Assembly (NCBI GenBank): GCA_017556145.1 | Contig: JAFZCU010000118.1 | Span: 1 to 39,204, forward strand | From: Prevotella sp. | GTDB taxonomy: Bacteria > Bacteroidota > Bacteroidia > Bacteroidales > Bacteroidaceae | DNA length: 39,204 bases | Direction: 5' to 3' | Shown: in pieces, positions 32,600-39,204 of the stretch | Layout of the letters: each line of letters opens with the position of its first letter | Numbering within the stretch: position 1 is the stretch's first letter | The notes under the pieces: generated by a model | Databases searched by the model: none | What the model was told of the DNA's origin: nothing | What the model saw: only the letters and a program-made list of their open reading frames with translations | Translations under genes and position numbers: made by a program

Positions 32600-33126
32600 T
32601 AATACTTATTCAGATGTACGTTCTCCCATTTCAGCTTATCCTCGTTCTGCGGCTTGCGCTCATCGGCCTTATGTCCCACGGCAAGGATGCAGAGGCAATA
32701 GAGATTGTCGGGGATGTCGAGCACGCCCCGGATCACGGTGTCGGCTGTAGTCCCGTCATCGAGTCCCCGTCCACGCATCTGAATCCAACAGGAGCCTAAG
32801 CCCAATTCTTCCGCCTGATACTGCATGGAGATGGCGGCAATGGCACCATCCTCTATCCAGCAGTCGTTCTGCACAGGATCGCCCAGCACAACAATAGCTA
32901 CGGGTGCCCCTTTGAGGAACTGTCCGCCGAGGTTCTTGGCATCAGAGAGTTTCTCGAGGTCTAATTTGTCGTCGACCACCACAAACTGCCACGCTCTTTG
33001 GCCCTTGGAGGTCGGTGCCATCAGGCCAGCCCGGAGAATCAGTCTGAGATCGTCGCCATCGATTTCCTGTTCCGTAAATTTGCGGTGACTGCGACGCAAC
33101 TGCGCCAGATCTTTGAAATTTGTCAT
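32599..33126 (-). CDS. Nitroreductase-family FMN oxidoreductase
   Basis: A 175-aa cytosolic flavoprotein of the nitroreductase superfamily. Seen: RRSHRKFTEQEID, the FMN-binding start of the family, APTSKGQRAWQFVVV, GAIAAISMQYQAEELGLGSCWIQ and a CILAVGHKADERK ending. These proteins reduce nitro compounds, quinones or flavins with NAD(P)H; the natural substrate is not evident. First gene of an operon with kdsC and maf, with a -7 element 24 bp upstream. Confidence 0.9.
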   Translation of the reverse strand: MTNFKDLAQLRRSHRKFTEQEIDGDDLRLILRAGLMAPTSKGQRAWQFVVVDDKLDLEKLSDAKNLGGQFLKGAPVAIVVLGDPVQNDCWIEDGAIAAISMQYQAEELGLGSCWIQMRGRGLDDGTTADTVIRGVLDIPDNLYCLCILAVGHKADERKPQNEDKLKWENVHLNKY

Positions 33127-33149
33127 ACACTTGGTCTTTAAAATTTTGG

Positions 33150-33157
33150 CAAAGATA
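33150..33157 (-). promoter_or_regulatory. Promoter -7 element for nitroreductase-kdsC-maf
   Basis: Minus-strand TATCTTTG followed by C, 24 bp before the start codon at 33126. It is divergent from the promoter at 33233. Confidence 0.72.
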
Positions 33158-33232
33158 CTTATTTTTTTAGATAAAAGAACAAAAGAAACAGAAAAAAATA
33201 TGTTCTTATGTCATTATGTCTGAAAAATATTG

Positions 33233-33240
33233 TATTTTTG
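33233..33240 (+). promoter_or_regulatory. Promoter -7 element for the FemAB-like gene (near-leaderless)
   Basis: TATTTTTG followed by C, only 4 bp before the ATG at 33245. Transcription would start at or next to the start codon, so the message is predicted to be leaderless or nearly so. Confidence 0.65.
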
Positions 33241-33244
33241 CGGC

Positions 33245-34222
33245 ATGAAAGGAATCACAACTACCATCTTTACCCATCTGGAGAAGTTGCCTGCCGTGAG
33301 CGACGCCAATTTCTTCCACAGCCGGGAGCTCTTCGCCATCAGTGCGAAGACGCCGAGAATGAAGCCTTATATGGTAGTGTGTACCGATGATTCCGGACGT
33401 ATACTGAGTCAGTTGCTGGCCATCGTCCGTTACCGTGCCTCCATCCTTCCTCCCTTCTTCTTCATGCATGGCCGTGTGATGGGTGAAGGCGAATATGCCT
33501 CCAGCGAATGGCGGAAGGAAGACCTGTTCGGCGAAATGCTGCAGGTTCTCACGAAGAAGATGGGCAGCAAGACGCTCTATATCGAGTTCAGTCATCTCAC
33601 GCAGAAGACCTTCGGTCACAAGTGGTTCCGTCAGCAGGGCTATTTCCCGGTGCATTGGATGAGCATCCACAATTCCCTTCACAGCCGTCTGCCCGAAGAG
33701 CGCATTAACGAGAAGTTGCAGCAACGTATCGACAATGCCTATTCGCGGGGGGTGACCACCGGTGAAGTGGAGAATGACGACGACTTCAAGGCCTTCGCTC
33801 AGTTGCTTCGCCAGCACAACTGGTTCAAGCCGAAACGGTATATCCCCGACAATCAGTTCTTCATTGAGGCAGCAAAGACCGACTCCTGTCGGCTCTTCGT
33901 TACCAAATACCAGCAGCATGTGATCGGCTGTTCTGCCTGTGTGTACAGTCAGGGCGACGCTTACCTATGGTATGCGGCTTTCCGGCGTAAGACCTATGTG
34001 ATGCTCCATCCTGACACGCTGACCATCTGGCACACCATCAAATACGCCCACCAGCATGGCTACAACCACATCAACTTCATGGATGTAGGCTTGCCTTTCC
34101 GCAAGAACTCCTTCCGCGAGTTCATCCTGAGTTTCGGCGGTAAGCCCGTCAGCACCGTGCGTTGGTTCCGCAGTTCCATCCGCTGGATCAACGCCCTCCT
34201 CTCGTGGATCTATCGCGACTAA
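33245..34222 (+). CDS. FemAB/GNAT-like acyltransferase
   Basis: A 325-aa soluble protein that resembles the FemAB/BioF2-like subgroup of GNAT acyltransferases, which transfer amino-acyl or acyl groups. Seen: LLAIVRYRASILPPFFFMHGR early (strand-helix typical of GNAT halves), a middle GYFPVHWMSIHNSL, a C-terminal GNAT half around IGCSACVYSQGDAYLWYAAFRRKTY, then HTIKYAHQHGYNHINFMDVG, a pattern common to this family. The ATG at 33245 is chosen over an ATG at 33230 that lies before the -7 element. Its stop codon overlaps that of the convergent EamA gene. Donor and acceptor are unknown. Confidence 0.7.
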   Translation: MKGITTTIFTHLEKLPAVSDANFFHSRELFAISAKTPRMKPYMVVCTDDSGRILSQLLAIVRYRASILPPFFFMHGRVMGEGEYASSEWRKEDLFGEMLQVLTKKMGSKTLYIEFSHLTQKTFGHKWFRQQGYFPVHWMSIHNSLHSRLPEERINEKLQQRIDNAYSRGVTTGEVENDDDFKAFAQLLRQHNWFKPKRYIPDNQFFIEAAKTDSCRLFVTKYQQHVIGCSACVYSQGDAYLWYAAFRRKTYVMLHPDTLTIWHTIKYAHQHGYNHINFMDVGLPFRKNSFREFILSFGGKPVSTVRWFRSSIRWINALLSWIYRD

Positions 34223-35136
34223 CGGCTTCCGATATAGAGGAACACCATTCCTAAGAGCACCAGCGCCAGATCGAAGGCTTTGGCCTTGAGGTTCTTTTCG
34301 TGGAAGAACATCGCACCGAACATGAAGCTCACCACCACGCTGCCGCGCCGGATCATCGACACGATGCTGATCATCGCATCTGGCAGACTCAGAGAATAGA
34401 AATACATGAAATCGGCAGTCGAGAGGAAGAGACTGACACCCAGGATCGACCACGACCAATGGAAAGGGGTGGTCTCCTCATGCTTCGGCCACCAGAGGAG
34501 CCACAGCATCAGGCCCATCATGACACACTGGTAGATATTGTACCACGACTGCACCATCATGCGGTCGAGTCCTACGCCTCCGCTTTCCACGGGTGCCATC
34601 AGGTATTTGTCGTAAAGTCCGCTCAGAGCCCCGAGGGCTGCAGCCCCCACAATCATATAGATCCAGTGGTCGTGTTTGAAATCGATGCCCTCCTTCTTGC
34701 CGCTCCGGCTCAGCAAGAGAAACGATGCCACCGCCAGGAGCACGCCAATCCACTGCCAGACGTTCAGGCGTTCGCCGAACACCAGCAGGGCGCCCACTAA
34801 TACCATCACCGGCCGTGTGGCATTGATGGGGCCTACGATGGTCAGGGGGAGATGCTTCATGCCGAAATAGCCGAGAATCCAGCTCGACAAGACAATCACC
34901 GCCTTCAGGACGATGTACTTGTGCATCTCCCAGCCGCCGCTCGCTACATGGAAGATACCGCCGTCGAGGCTATCCGACGTACCGCTGACGATGATAAAGG
35001 GCAGGAAGATCAGTGAGGAGAACAGGGTGTTGAGAAACAACACAGGAATGACCGCATTGCCCTTCAACGCCTGTTTCTTAAACGAATCATAGCAGCCTAA
35101 CAGCGCTGCCGACATAAATGCCAATATCAGCCACAT
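34219..35136 (-). CDS. EamA (DMT superfamily) transporter
   Basis: A 305-aa inner-membrane protein with about ten helices arranged as two EamA repeats, the layout of drug/metabolite exporters. Seen: a first repeat ending LTIVGPINATRPVMVLVGALLVFGERLNVWQWIG and a second with SLPDAMISIVSMIRRGSVVVSFMFGAMFFHEKNLK, each with the family's conserved Pro/Gly region and closing E(R/K) before the last helix. The substrate cannot be read from sequence. It is the last gene of a leftward series, 28 bp after truA, the gap being filled by heptamers. Its TAG stop and the TAA of the convergent FemAB-like gene share four bases. Confidence 0.88.
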   Translation of the reverse strand: MWLILAFMSAALLGCYDSFKKQALKGNAVIPVLFLNTLFSSLIFLPFIIVSGTSDSLDGGIFHVASGGWEMHKYIVLKAVIVLSSWILGYFGMKHLPLTIVGPINATRPVMVLVGALLVFGERLNVWQWIGVLLAVASFLLLSRSGKKEGIDFKHDHWIYMIVGAAALGALSGLYDKYLMAPVESGGVGLDRMMVQSWYNIYQCVMMGLMLWLLWWPKHEETTPFHWSWSILGVSLFLSTADFMYFYSLSLPDAMISIVSMIRRGSVVVSFMFGAMFFHEKNLKAKAFDLALVLLGMVFLYIGSR

Positions 35137-35178
35137 CTATAAACTCTAAACTATAAACAATAAACTATAAACTATAAA
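35137..35178. repeat. Heptamer tandem array (CTATAAA) between truA and the EamA gene
   Basis: Six units: CTATAAA, CTCTAAA, CTATAAA, CAATAAA, CTATAAA, CTATAAA. The array begins on the base next to the EamA start codon and runs through the truA stop codon (35165-35167) into the last few truA codons, so the end of TruA (YSL) is array-encoded. Confidence 0.92.
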
Positions 35179-35905
35179 CAACATCTTCCAGGAACAGCGC
35201 ATTGCCTGGCATCGACTCACCGGCATCCGAACGCTGCTTGCCTTCAATCACTTTCCTGAAGTCGTCAAGCGACAGACGGCCCCGCCCCACTTCAATCAGT
35301 GTGCCCACCACCGCACGGACCATGTTACGGAGGAAACGGTTGGCACGGATCTCAAAATACCAGGTGGTCGGCGAGGTCTGCACCCACTCTGCCTTGGTCA
35401 CTTCGCACAAGGTGGTCTTCACATCGGCTCCGCTCTTGCAGAAGGCCCCGAAATCCTCGTAAGTCATCAGAATACCAGCAGCCTCGTTCATCTTGGCGAA
35501 GTCCAACGGATAGTGTATCTCACACGAATAGGCCTTCAGAAAGGGGTCTTTCACGGTATGGATATAATAACGGTACATGCGCGAGGTGGCTGAGAAGCGG
35601 GCATGCTTGTCGTCGCTGACCGGTTCCACCTTGCTGACGGCAATGTCATAAGGCAGCAGACGGTTCAGCTTATAGGCCAGCTGCTGACAGTCAATCGCAT
35701 CACCCTCCCAATCGAAGTGTGCCACCATCATCCGGGCATGTACACCGGTATCCGTCCTGCCTGCGCCCGTCACCCCCACCGCTGCTCGCAGCAGCGTGGA
35801 GAGCGCTTCTTGCAGACGGGCTTGCACGGAATCACCGTTCGGCTGTATCTGCCAGCCGTGATACCGCGTCCCGTCATAACTCAATGTCACAAAATACCTA
35901 CTCAT
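35165..35905 (-). CDS. truA: tRNA pseudouridine(38-40) synthase
   Basis: A 246-aa cytosolic enzyme that makes pseudouridine at positions 38-40 of the tRNA anticodon arm. Seen: the N-terminal [15 protein letters not shown], the catalytic Asp in [17 protein letters not shown], and [21 protein letters not shown] near the end. Length and motifs are those of a normal TruA. Its last residues and stop codon lie in a heptamer array, and another array fills the gap to the preceding GH43 gene, so both ends of the gene are bordered by arrays. Confidence 0.94.
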   Translation of the reverse strand: MSRYFVTLSYDGTRYHGWQIQPNGDSVQARLQEALSTLLRAAVGVTGAGRTDTGVHARMMVAHFDWEGDAIDCQQLAYKLNRLLPYDIAVSKVEPVSDDKHARFSATSRMYRYYIHTVKDPFLKAYSCEIHYPLDFAKMNEAAGILMTYEDFGAFCKSGADVKTTLCEVTKAEWVQTSPTTWYFEIRANRFLRNMVRAVVGTLIEVGRGRLSLDDFRKVIEGKQRSDAGESMPGNALFLEDVVYSL

Positions 35906-35954
35906 ACATCAAACATCTTACATCATACATCATACATCTTACATCATACATCTT
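35906..35954. repeat. Heptamer tandem array (ACATCWW) between GH43 and truA
   Basis: Seven units: ACATCAA, ACATCTT, ACATCAT, ACATCAT, ACATCTT, ACATCAT, ACATCTT, with a partial eighth. It starts at the base adjoining the truA start codon and ends within the GH43 stop codon, so it fills the whole junction. Confidence 0.95.
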
Positions 35955-37602
35955 ACTTCGTCACCCTTATCCAGTCCGCGTCTACCCAGCCGCGATCACA
36001 TTTCGGATCGGTCTCCGCAGCGATGAATCCGAACTTTGCCCCGATCCATTTGCCTTCCTTCATCTGGAATGTCTGACCGCAATCCGTAAACTGCCTGCCG
36101 TTTGGGCTATACGAGAAACTGACCTTCGAGTCATTCACCTTCAGACGCAGATAGATATCCTCATGAACACCCGGCTTATAGTCAATCTTGTCGACGGCAG
36201 TGGGTTTCAGCGTGGCAATGATTTCCTCCGTCTGTGGATTACCCTTGTCGGCAGCTTTGCAGGTCATTTGCACCAGTTGGAACGTCTGACCCATCCGGCG
36301 AATCACGAGGGCGGAATAGTCGAGTCCCATCATGATCAGGCCTCCGAACTGTCCGTCGGCCTTCGAGGTCATACGGATCTTAGTGGTCACCGTGAACGCA
36401 TCGGCCGGTGTCTTCTGAAGCAGCAGGTTAGGCACTTCCCAGAAGTTCTTCCAGTTCTGTGAGAGTTTATAGGTGTAGATGCGGAAGGTGCCGAAGGCGT
36501 TGGGCACACCGAACTTCTCGTCGTAATTGGCATGCCATTGCCACTGTTTGCCCATCACAGGCGCATCAAACTCATCGCTCTCCACGGGATTGGTTATTGG
36601 ATATTGTTTATTGGTCACTGGCTTTCTGTAGGTCGTCACAGGCTCCCCTTTCTTACCCATGACGGGCCAGCCCGTTGACCAGTCGACGGGATTCAGGTGA
36701 ACCACCCTGCCGTAAGCTTCCTTATCCTGAAAGTGCAGAAACCAGTCCTCACCGTATTTCGTATGCACCCATCCGCCCTGATGAGGGCCGTTGATATTGG
36801 TCTTACCCTGTGCCAGCACAATCTTATGTTCATAGGGGCCGTATGGCGATTTCGAGCGCATAGCGAGCTGGAAGCCAGTGGGCACACCGCCTGCCGGACA
36901 CATGATCCAGTACCAGCCGTCGCGCTTATAGAACTTCGGACCCTCACAGGTGCGGTTCTCGGTGCCATTACCGTCGAATACAATCACAGGCTGTCCGATG
37001 GCCTTCGTACCATCTGCCGAGAGTTCGCGCACGGTGAGCACACTGGCGAATTTCGAGCGCGAATTGGCCCAGCCGTTCACCAAATAGCAACGCCCGTCTT
37101 CATCCCAAAGTGGTGTCGGATCGATATAGCCCTGTCCTTTGATCACGCAGACGGGATCCTCCCATTCACCGGCAGGGTCTTTGGTCTTCACCATATAGAC
37201 ACCGAAGTCGGGGTCGCCCCAATAGATATAGTATTCGCCATTGTGGTAACGGATGGAAGGCGCCCAGACACCATTACCGTGCTGAGGGGTGCTGAAATGC
37301 TGCTCCAGCTCGGCATCGCCCGTGTAGAGCGACTTCAGCGCATGGCCGATGATTTCCCAGTTCACCAGATCTTTCGAATGGAGGATGGGCAGGCCGGGCA
37401 CACAGTTGAACGACGAAGCCGTCAAGTAATAATCCTCGCCACTGGGGCCCACGCAGACATCGGGGTCGGAATAGTCGGCATTGATCACCGGATTCATATA
37501 GGTGCCGTCGCCCAGATCCGGCGACCAGACCTCGCTCCTGTAATTGGTTTGTGCATTTGCCATCAACGGCAACACCATAGTCAGTAAGATTAGTTTCCTC
37601 AT
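35953..37602 (-). CDS. Exported GH43-family glycoside hydrolase
   Basis: A 549-aa exported enzyme. Signal peptide 1-17 (MRKLILLTMVLPLMANA). The N-terminal five-bladed propeller (about 30-330) is GH43 with the likely general base Asp46 in ADYSDPDVC, the pKa modulator Asp161 in YIDPTPLWD and the general acid Glu220 in TCEGPKFY. The C-terminal part (about 345-549) is a beta-sandwich as in GH43 xylosidases/arabinofuranosidases. The linker KPVTNKQYPITNPV is encoded by a five-unit heptamer array, which is unusual within a gene. The enzyme probably removes xylose or arabinose residues from hemicellulose; the exact specificity is not evident. The gene lies 43 bp after the ATP-grasp gene. Confidence 0.9.
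   Translation of the reverse strand: MRKLILLTMVLPLMANAQTNYRSEVWSPDLGDGTYMNPVINADYSDPDVCVGPSGEDYYLTASSFNCVPGLPILHSKDLVNWEIIGHALKSLYTGDAELEQHFSTPQHGNGVWAPSIRYHNGEYYIYWGDPDFGVYMVKTKDPAGEWEDPVCVIKGQGYIDPTPLWDEDGRCYLVNGWANSRSKFASVLTVRELSADGTKAIGQPVIVFDGNGTENRTCEGPKFYKRDGWYWIMCPAGGVPTGFQLAMRSKSPYGPYEHKIVLAQGKTNINGPHQGGWVHTKYGEDWFLHFQDKEAYGRVVHLNPVDWSTGWPVMGKKGEPVTTYRKPVTNKQYPITNPVESDEFDAPVMGKQWQWHANYDEKFGVPNAFGTFRIYTYKLSQNWKNFWEVPNLLLQKTPADAFTVTTKIRMTSKADGQFGGLIMMGLDYSALVIRRMGQTFQLVQMTCKAADKGNPQTEEIIATLKPTAVDKIDYKPGVHEDIYLRLKVNDSKVSFSYSPNGRQFTDCGQTFQMKEGKWIGAKFGFIAAETDPKCDRGWVDADWIRVTK
36587..36621 (-). repeat. Heptamer array inside the GH43 coding region
   Basis: Plus-strand units GGATTGG, TTATTGG, ATATTGT, TTATTGG, TCACTGG, that is CCAATAA-type words on the coding strand. 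It is the only heptamer array seen wholly inside a gene and lies exactly between the catalytic domain and the C-terminal sandwich, where five units (35 bp) would be tolerated as linker. Confidence 0.65.
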
Positions 37603-37606
37603 ATAT

Positions 37607-37620
37607 TATAAACTATAAAC
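37607..37620. repeat. Two-unit heptamer array (TATAAAC) before the 42-bp repeat
   Basis: TATAAAC twice, then TCT, then the second copy of the 42-bp repeat. It fills the gap upstream of the GH43 start codon. Confidence 0.7.
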
Positions 37621-37623
37621 TCT

Positions 37624-37665
37624 CCGCTCGAGCTCTGCTCGCTTGCTACCGAAGGGACGCAAGAA
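37624..37665 (-). repeat. 42-bp exact repeat, copy 2, overlapping the 3' end of the ATP-grasp gene
   Basis: Identical to 181-222 over all 42 bases. Read on the minus strand it supplies the last six residues (VLASLR in effect) and the TAG stop of the ATP-grasp gene. The preceding bases (GGTTGAGAG) resemble AGTTGAG heptamers, and heptamers follow on the other side. This is the same surrounding as copy 1. Confidence 0.9.
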
Positions 37666-38692
37666 CTCTCAACCTATATCTGTTTTCAGAACATTCCACT
37701 CGCATCACATGGTCCGACGGCACCTGTTTGGAGAGTGCCAGCGCCACATGACCCATCGTGCGACGGAGGTTAATCTCCACACATGGATTCAATAAGAAAT
37801 GTTGATTGTCGTTGCCTCTCACCACCATCATATCCACCCCCAACGGACCAGCATATCTATGGCTATAACATTCACCGAGAACCTCACAAATCTTTTCTCG
37901 AACAGAAATTAATAAATTATTTGATATATAGCGACTTATCATCTCTTGCTTTTCTTCTTCTGTTGCAAGGATATTACCGGTATAGGCACCATTCTGCGTA
38001 TGGAAGAGCGAGAGGCCCAAGTAGCGCACATGTCCTTCACCATCGCTCTCAAACTCCATGCCGAAGTCCTTCACCTTATGGCAATAGGTCTCTATCACAA
38101 CACTCCCCTGCCGGTCGATTACATGCTGTATCCAACGCTCCAGTCCGCTCATGGAAACTGTCCCCTCAATAAACCGGACGCCCCTGCCGCTACTGCTCCA
38201 CGGTGCCTTCACCACAATCTGCTGATGCGCCTCAAGGGCCTGCTGCACCGCCGCCATCTCCTCAGCCAGCCACGATTGTCCGGTGGTACCTTCAAAGTCC
38301 AAAGCCCTCAACAGATCTATTGCATGCTTACGGTGCGACAGGTCGCGAATCACCTCTATCTCCTCTTCCGTAGGAACAGCCCCCACCCCATACCGAAGCA
38401 GGAAACTGCGGAGGGCCAGATCCCAACCCCAGGGCTCCACATGCGTGATACCGAGGCGGACCAGCTGGCGCTTATCCACGAACCGGTCAAACCTACGATG
38501 CATCACCCTCGCGAAATCCCGCTGTGCCGCCTCCACATCATCCACCAGCACAACATCATCGCCGTCTGCCCAGATGGCAGGCAGAAATCCGATATCCGCC
38601 CTCAATTGCCTTCCGGCATGGGGAGAAGTGAAATTGCTCAAGTTGGCTGCAAGAGCAAGATCGTGCTCGGGGTTAAATACATGTAACGTCAT
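37646..38692 (-). CDS. ATP-grasp-like protein of unknown function
   Basis: A 348-aa soluble protein. The start at 38692 (MTLHVFNPEHDLALA) was chosen because an ATG at 38779 lies upstream of the -7 element. The C-terminal half has an ATP-grasp look: VVKAPWSSSGRGVRFIEG as nucleotide loop, VVIETYCHKVKDFGMEFE, and GPLGVDMMVV ... NPCVEINLRRTMGHVA with the usual Glu and Asn metal ligands. The N-terminal half (NPEHDLALAANLSNFTSPHAG) is conserved-looking but unfamiliar. ATP-grasp enzymes form amide or ester bonds by acyl phosphates, but the substrate here is not evident. Its last six codons and stop are supplied by the 42-bp repeat. Confidence 0.7.
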   Translation of the reverse strand: MTLHVFNPEHDLALAANLSNFTSPHAGRQLRADIGFLPAIWADGDDVVLVDDVEAAQRDFARVMHRRFDRFVDKRQLVRLGITHVEPWGWDLALRSFLLRYGVGAVPTEEEIEVIRDLSHRKHAIDLLRALDFEGTTGQSWLAEEMAAVQQALEAHQQIVVKAPWSSSGRGVRFIEGTVSMSGLERWIQHVIDRQGSVVIETYCHKVKDFGMEFESDGEGHVRYLGLSLFHTQNGAYTGNILATEEEKQEMISRYISNNLLISVREKICEVLGECYSHRYAGPLGVDMMVVRGNDNQHFLLNPCVEINLRRTMGHVALALSKQVPSDHVMRVECSENRYRLRVLASLR

Positions 38693-38704
38693 CGTTTCCA
38701 GCTG

Positions 38705-38712
38705 CAAAATTA
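38705..38712 (-). promoter_or_regulatory. Promoter -7 element for the ATP-grasp gene
   Basis: Minus-strand TAATTTTG followed by C, 13 bp before the start codon at 38692. A second TAATTTTG on the same strand lies at 38829-38836 and could be an alternative start. Confidence 0.68.
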
Positions 38713-38872
38713 CTACAAAAAAACGATATTCCCGACAAAATCTCCTTAATATTTTACCTTTGACTTTAATCTGTCCCATGTTGCTAAAATTAAATTAATA
38801 AAACGTGTTAATTGAAAAGAAAGCACTGCAAAATTAAAATCGAAAACCGGATATTCCAAATCTTTTCCGCAA

Positions 38873-38886
38873 AATTTCCGGAAATT
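38873..38886. promoter_or_regulatory. Perfect 14-bp palindrome
   Basis: AATTTCCGGAAATT reads the same on both strands. It lies 160 bp upstream of the ATP-grasp promoter in a long non-coding region and may be an operator for a symmetric regulator. Confidence 0.45.
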
Positions 38887-38927
38887 CAGAAAATTCATTG
38901 CAAATTTTTGCCAAAAAACAAAACATC

Positions 38928-39022
38928 TTAAGCATTCAGAATGCTTTCGGTTAAGTGTCGTGCCAAGACGCGTTAAGTGTTTTTGCGAAAGCGGTTATGT
39001 TCGGGTCTGTTTCCAGTTAAGT
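38928..39022 (+). repeat. TTAAG-type motifs spaced by 22 bp
   Basis: TTAAG at 38928, TTAAGTGT at 38951, TTAAGTGT at 38973, TTATGT at 38995 and TTAAGT at 39017. Start distances are 23, 22, 22 and 22 bp, about two turns of DNA. Between them the sequence is not conserved, apart from CGG/GCG just before three of the motifs. A hairpin AAGCATT-CAG-AATGCTT covers the first. The layout resembles a set of protein sites on one face of the helix. Confidence 0.6.
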
Positions 39023-39089
39023 AATCTGTCAGTGGCGAAGGCATCTTAATCCGTAAATGCTACAGTATTGGCATTTAAACCGGCGAAGC

Positions 39090-39131
39090 GGTATCACGGG
39101 TATCACGGTATCACGGTATCATTGGTATCAC
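39090..39131 (+). repeat. GGTATCAC direct repeats (iteron-like)
   Basis: GGTATCAC at 39090, 39099, 39107, 39115 (GGTATCAT) and 39124, spaced 9, 8, 8, 9 bp. Copies of CGGCGAAG flank the cluster at 39081-39088 and 39140-39147, with a partial GGCGAAG at 39034. The repeats are followed by the AT-rich end of the window. No spacers are present, so this is not a CRISPR array. Confidence 0.8.
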
Positions 39132-39157
39132 GACAGGGTCGGCGAAGTTTTTTCCCT

Positions 39158-39204
39158 ATTTTTTATATATATATTAATATATTATTTTTTATATAATATA
39201 TAAA
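39158..39204. other. AT-rich tract at window end
   Basis: The last 47 bases are almost pure A and T with TATATA and TTAATA runs. From 38780 to here no gene is visible. The tract could be an easily melted site, a strong promoter spacer or just a contig end; the sequence beyond it is needed to tell. Confidence 0.5.

Noticed and set aside
39090-39131. CRISPR array or transposon end at the GGTATCAC repeats
   Set aside because: Units are 8 bp with 0-1 bp between them, and no transposase or inverted ends are visible.

Overview
This window reads as chromosomal DNA of a Bacteroidales bacterium, most likely a gut or rumen Prevotella in the broad sense (Prevotellaceae). Three things point there. Seventeen start regions carry the Bacteroidetes -7 promoter element TAnnTTTG, usually followed by C. 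The primary sigma factor is the short (286 aa) Bacteroidetes type. The gene set (serine palmitoyltransferase, bifunctional HisB, KdsC, GH43, UxuA/UxuB, DUF1460, DUF5687, CstA, NhaD) is typical of the group. No phage, insertion sequence, CRISPR array or plasmid gene is visible, so the coding content is ordinary core and carbohydrate metabolism.

Layout. 1-5.6 kb: tRNA-Pro, serine palmitoyltransferase (sphingolipid synthesis) divergent from a lipid kinase, a small Cys-rich membrane protein, tRNA-Cys, and a leftward operon of an oxidoreductase, a DUF1460 lipoprotein and a DUF1232 protein. 5.7-7.7 kb: an unknown membrane protein with hisB. 7.7-12.3 kb: leftward cstA, an outer-membrane barrel, nadC and a C69 dipeptidase. 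12.4-16.9 kb: a GH10-like secreted hydrolase, then uxuA-uxuB (hexuronate catabolism). 16.9-20.4 kb: leftward nhaD, pfkA and a P-loop/CYTH fusion. 20.5-23.7 kb: leftward 3'-5' exonuclease, RlmI-like methyltransferase and tilS. 23.7-30.1 kb: ftsK, a lolA-like gene, a DUF5687 permease, then htrA/degP behind a motif-rich control region. 30.1-33.1 kb: rpoD with a small exported protein, then leftward nitroreductase, kdsC and maf. 33.2-38.7 kb: a FemAB/GNAT-like transferase, then a leftward series of an ATP-grasp protein, a GH43 enzyme, truA and an EamA transporter. 38.7-39.2 kb: about 500 bases without a gene, holding a palindrome, 22-bp-spaced motifs, GGTATCAC direct repeats and an AT-rich end.

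The most unusual feature is not a gene. Nearly every non-coding junction that is not a plain promoter holds a short tandem array with a period of exactly 7 bp and a different word at each place (ATAATGG, ATTATCA, AGTTGAR, TTCACTC, ATTGTGA, CTATAAA, ACATCWW, TATAAAC). Four arrays sit directly upstream of -7 promoter elements. Others fill the gaps between genes of one operon and run into stop or start codons. A related period-9 family (ACTCAGAAT/ACTCAGATT) forms the whole uxuA-uxuB spacer and occurs twice, in frame, inside the DUF1460 lipoprotein gene. A 42-bp exact repeat with two predicted hairpins occurs twice, 37 kb apart, each time next to heptamer arrays; one copy supplies the last codons and stop of the ATP-grasp gene. 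I do not recognise this repeat system as a described one, and I could not search for it.
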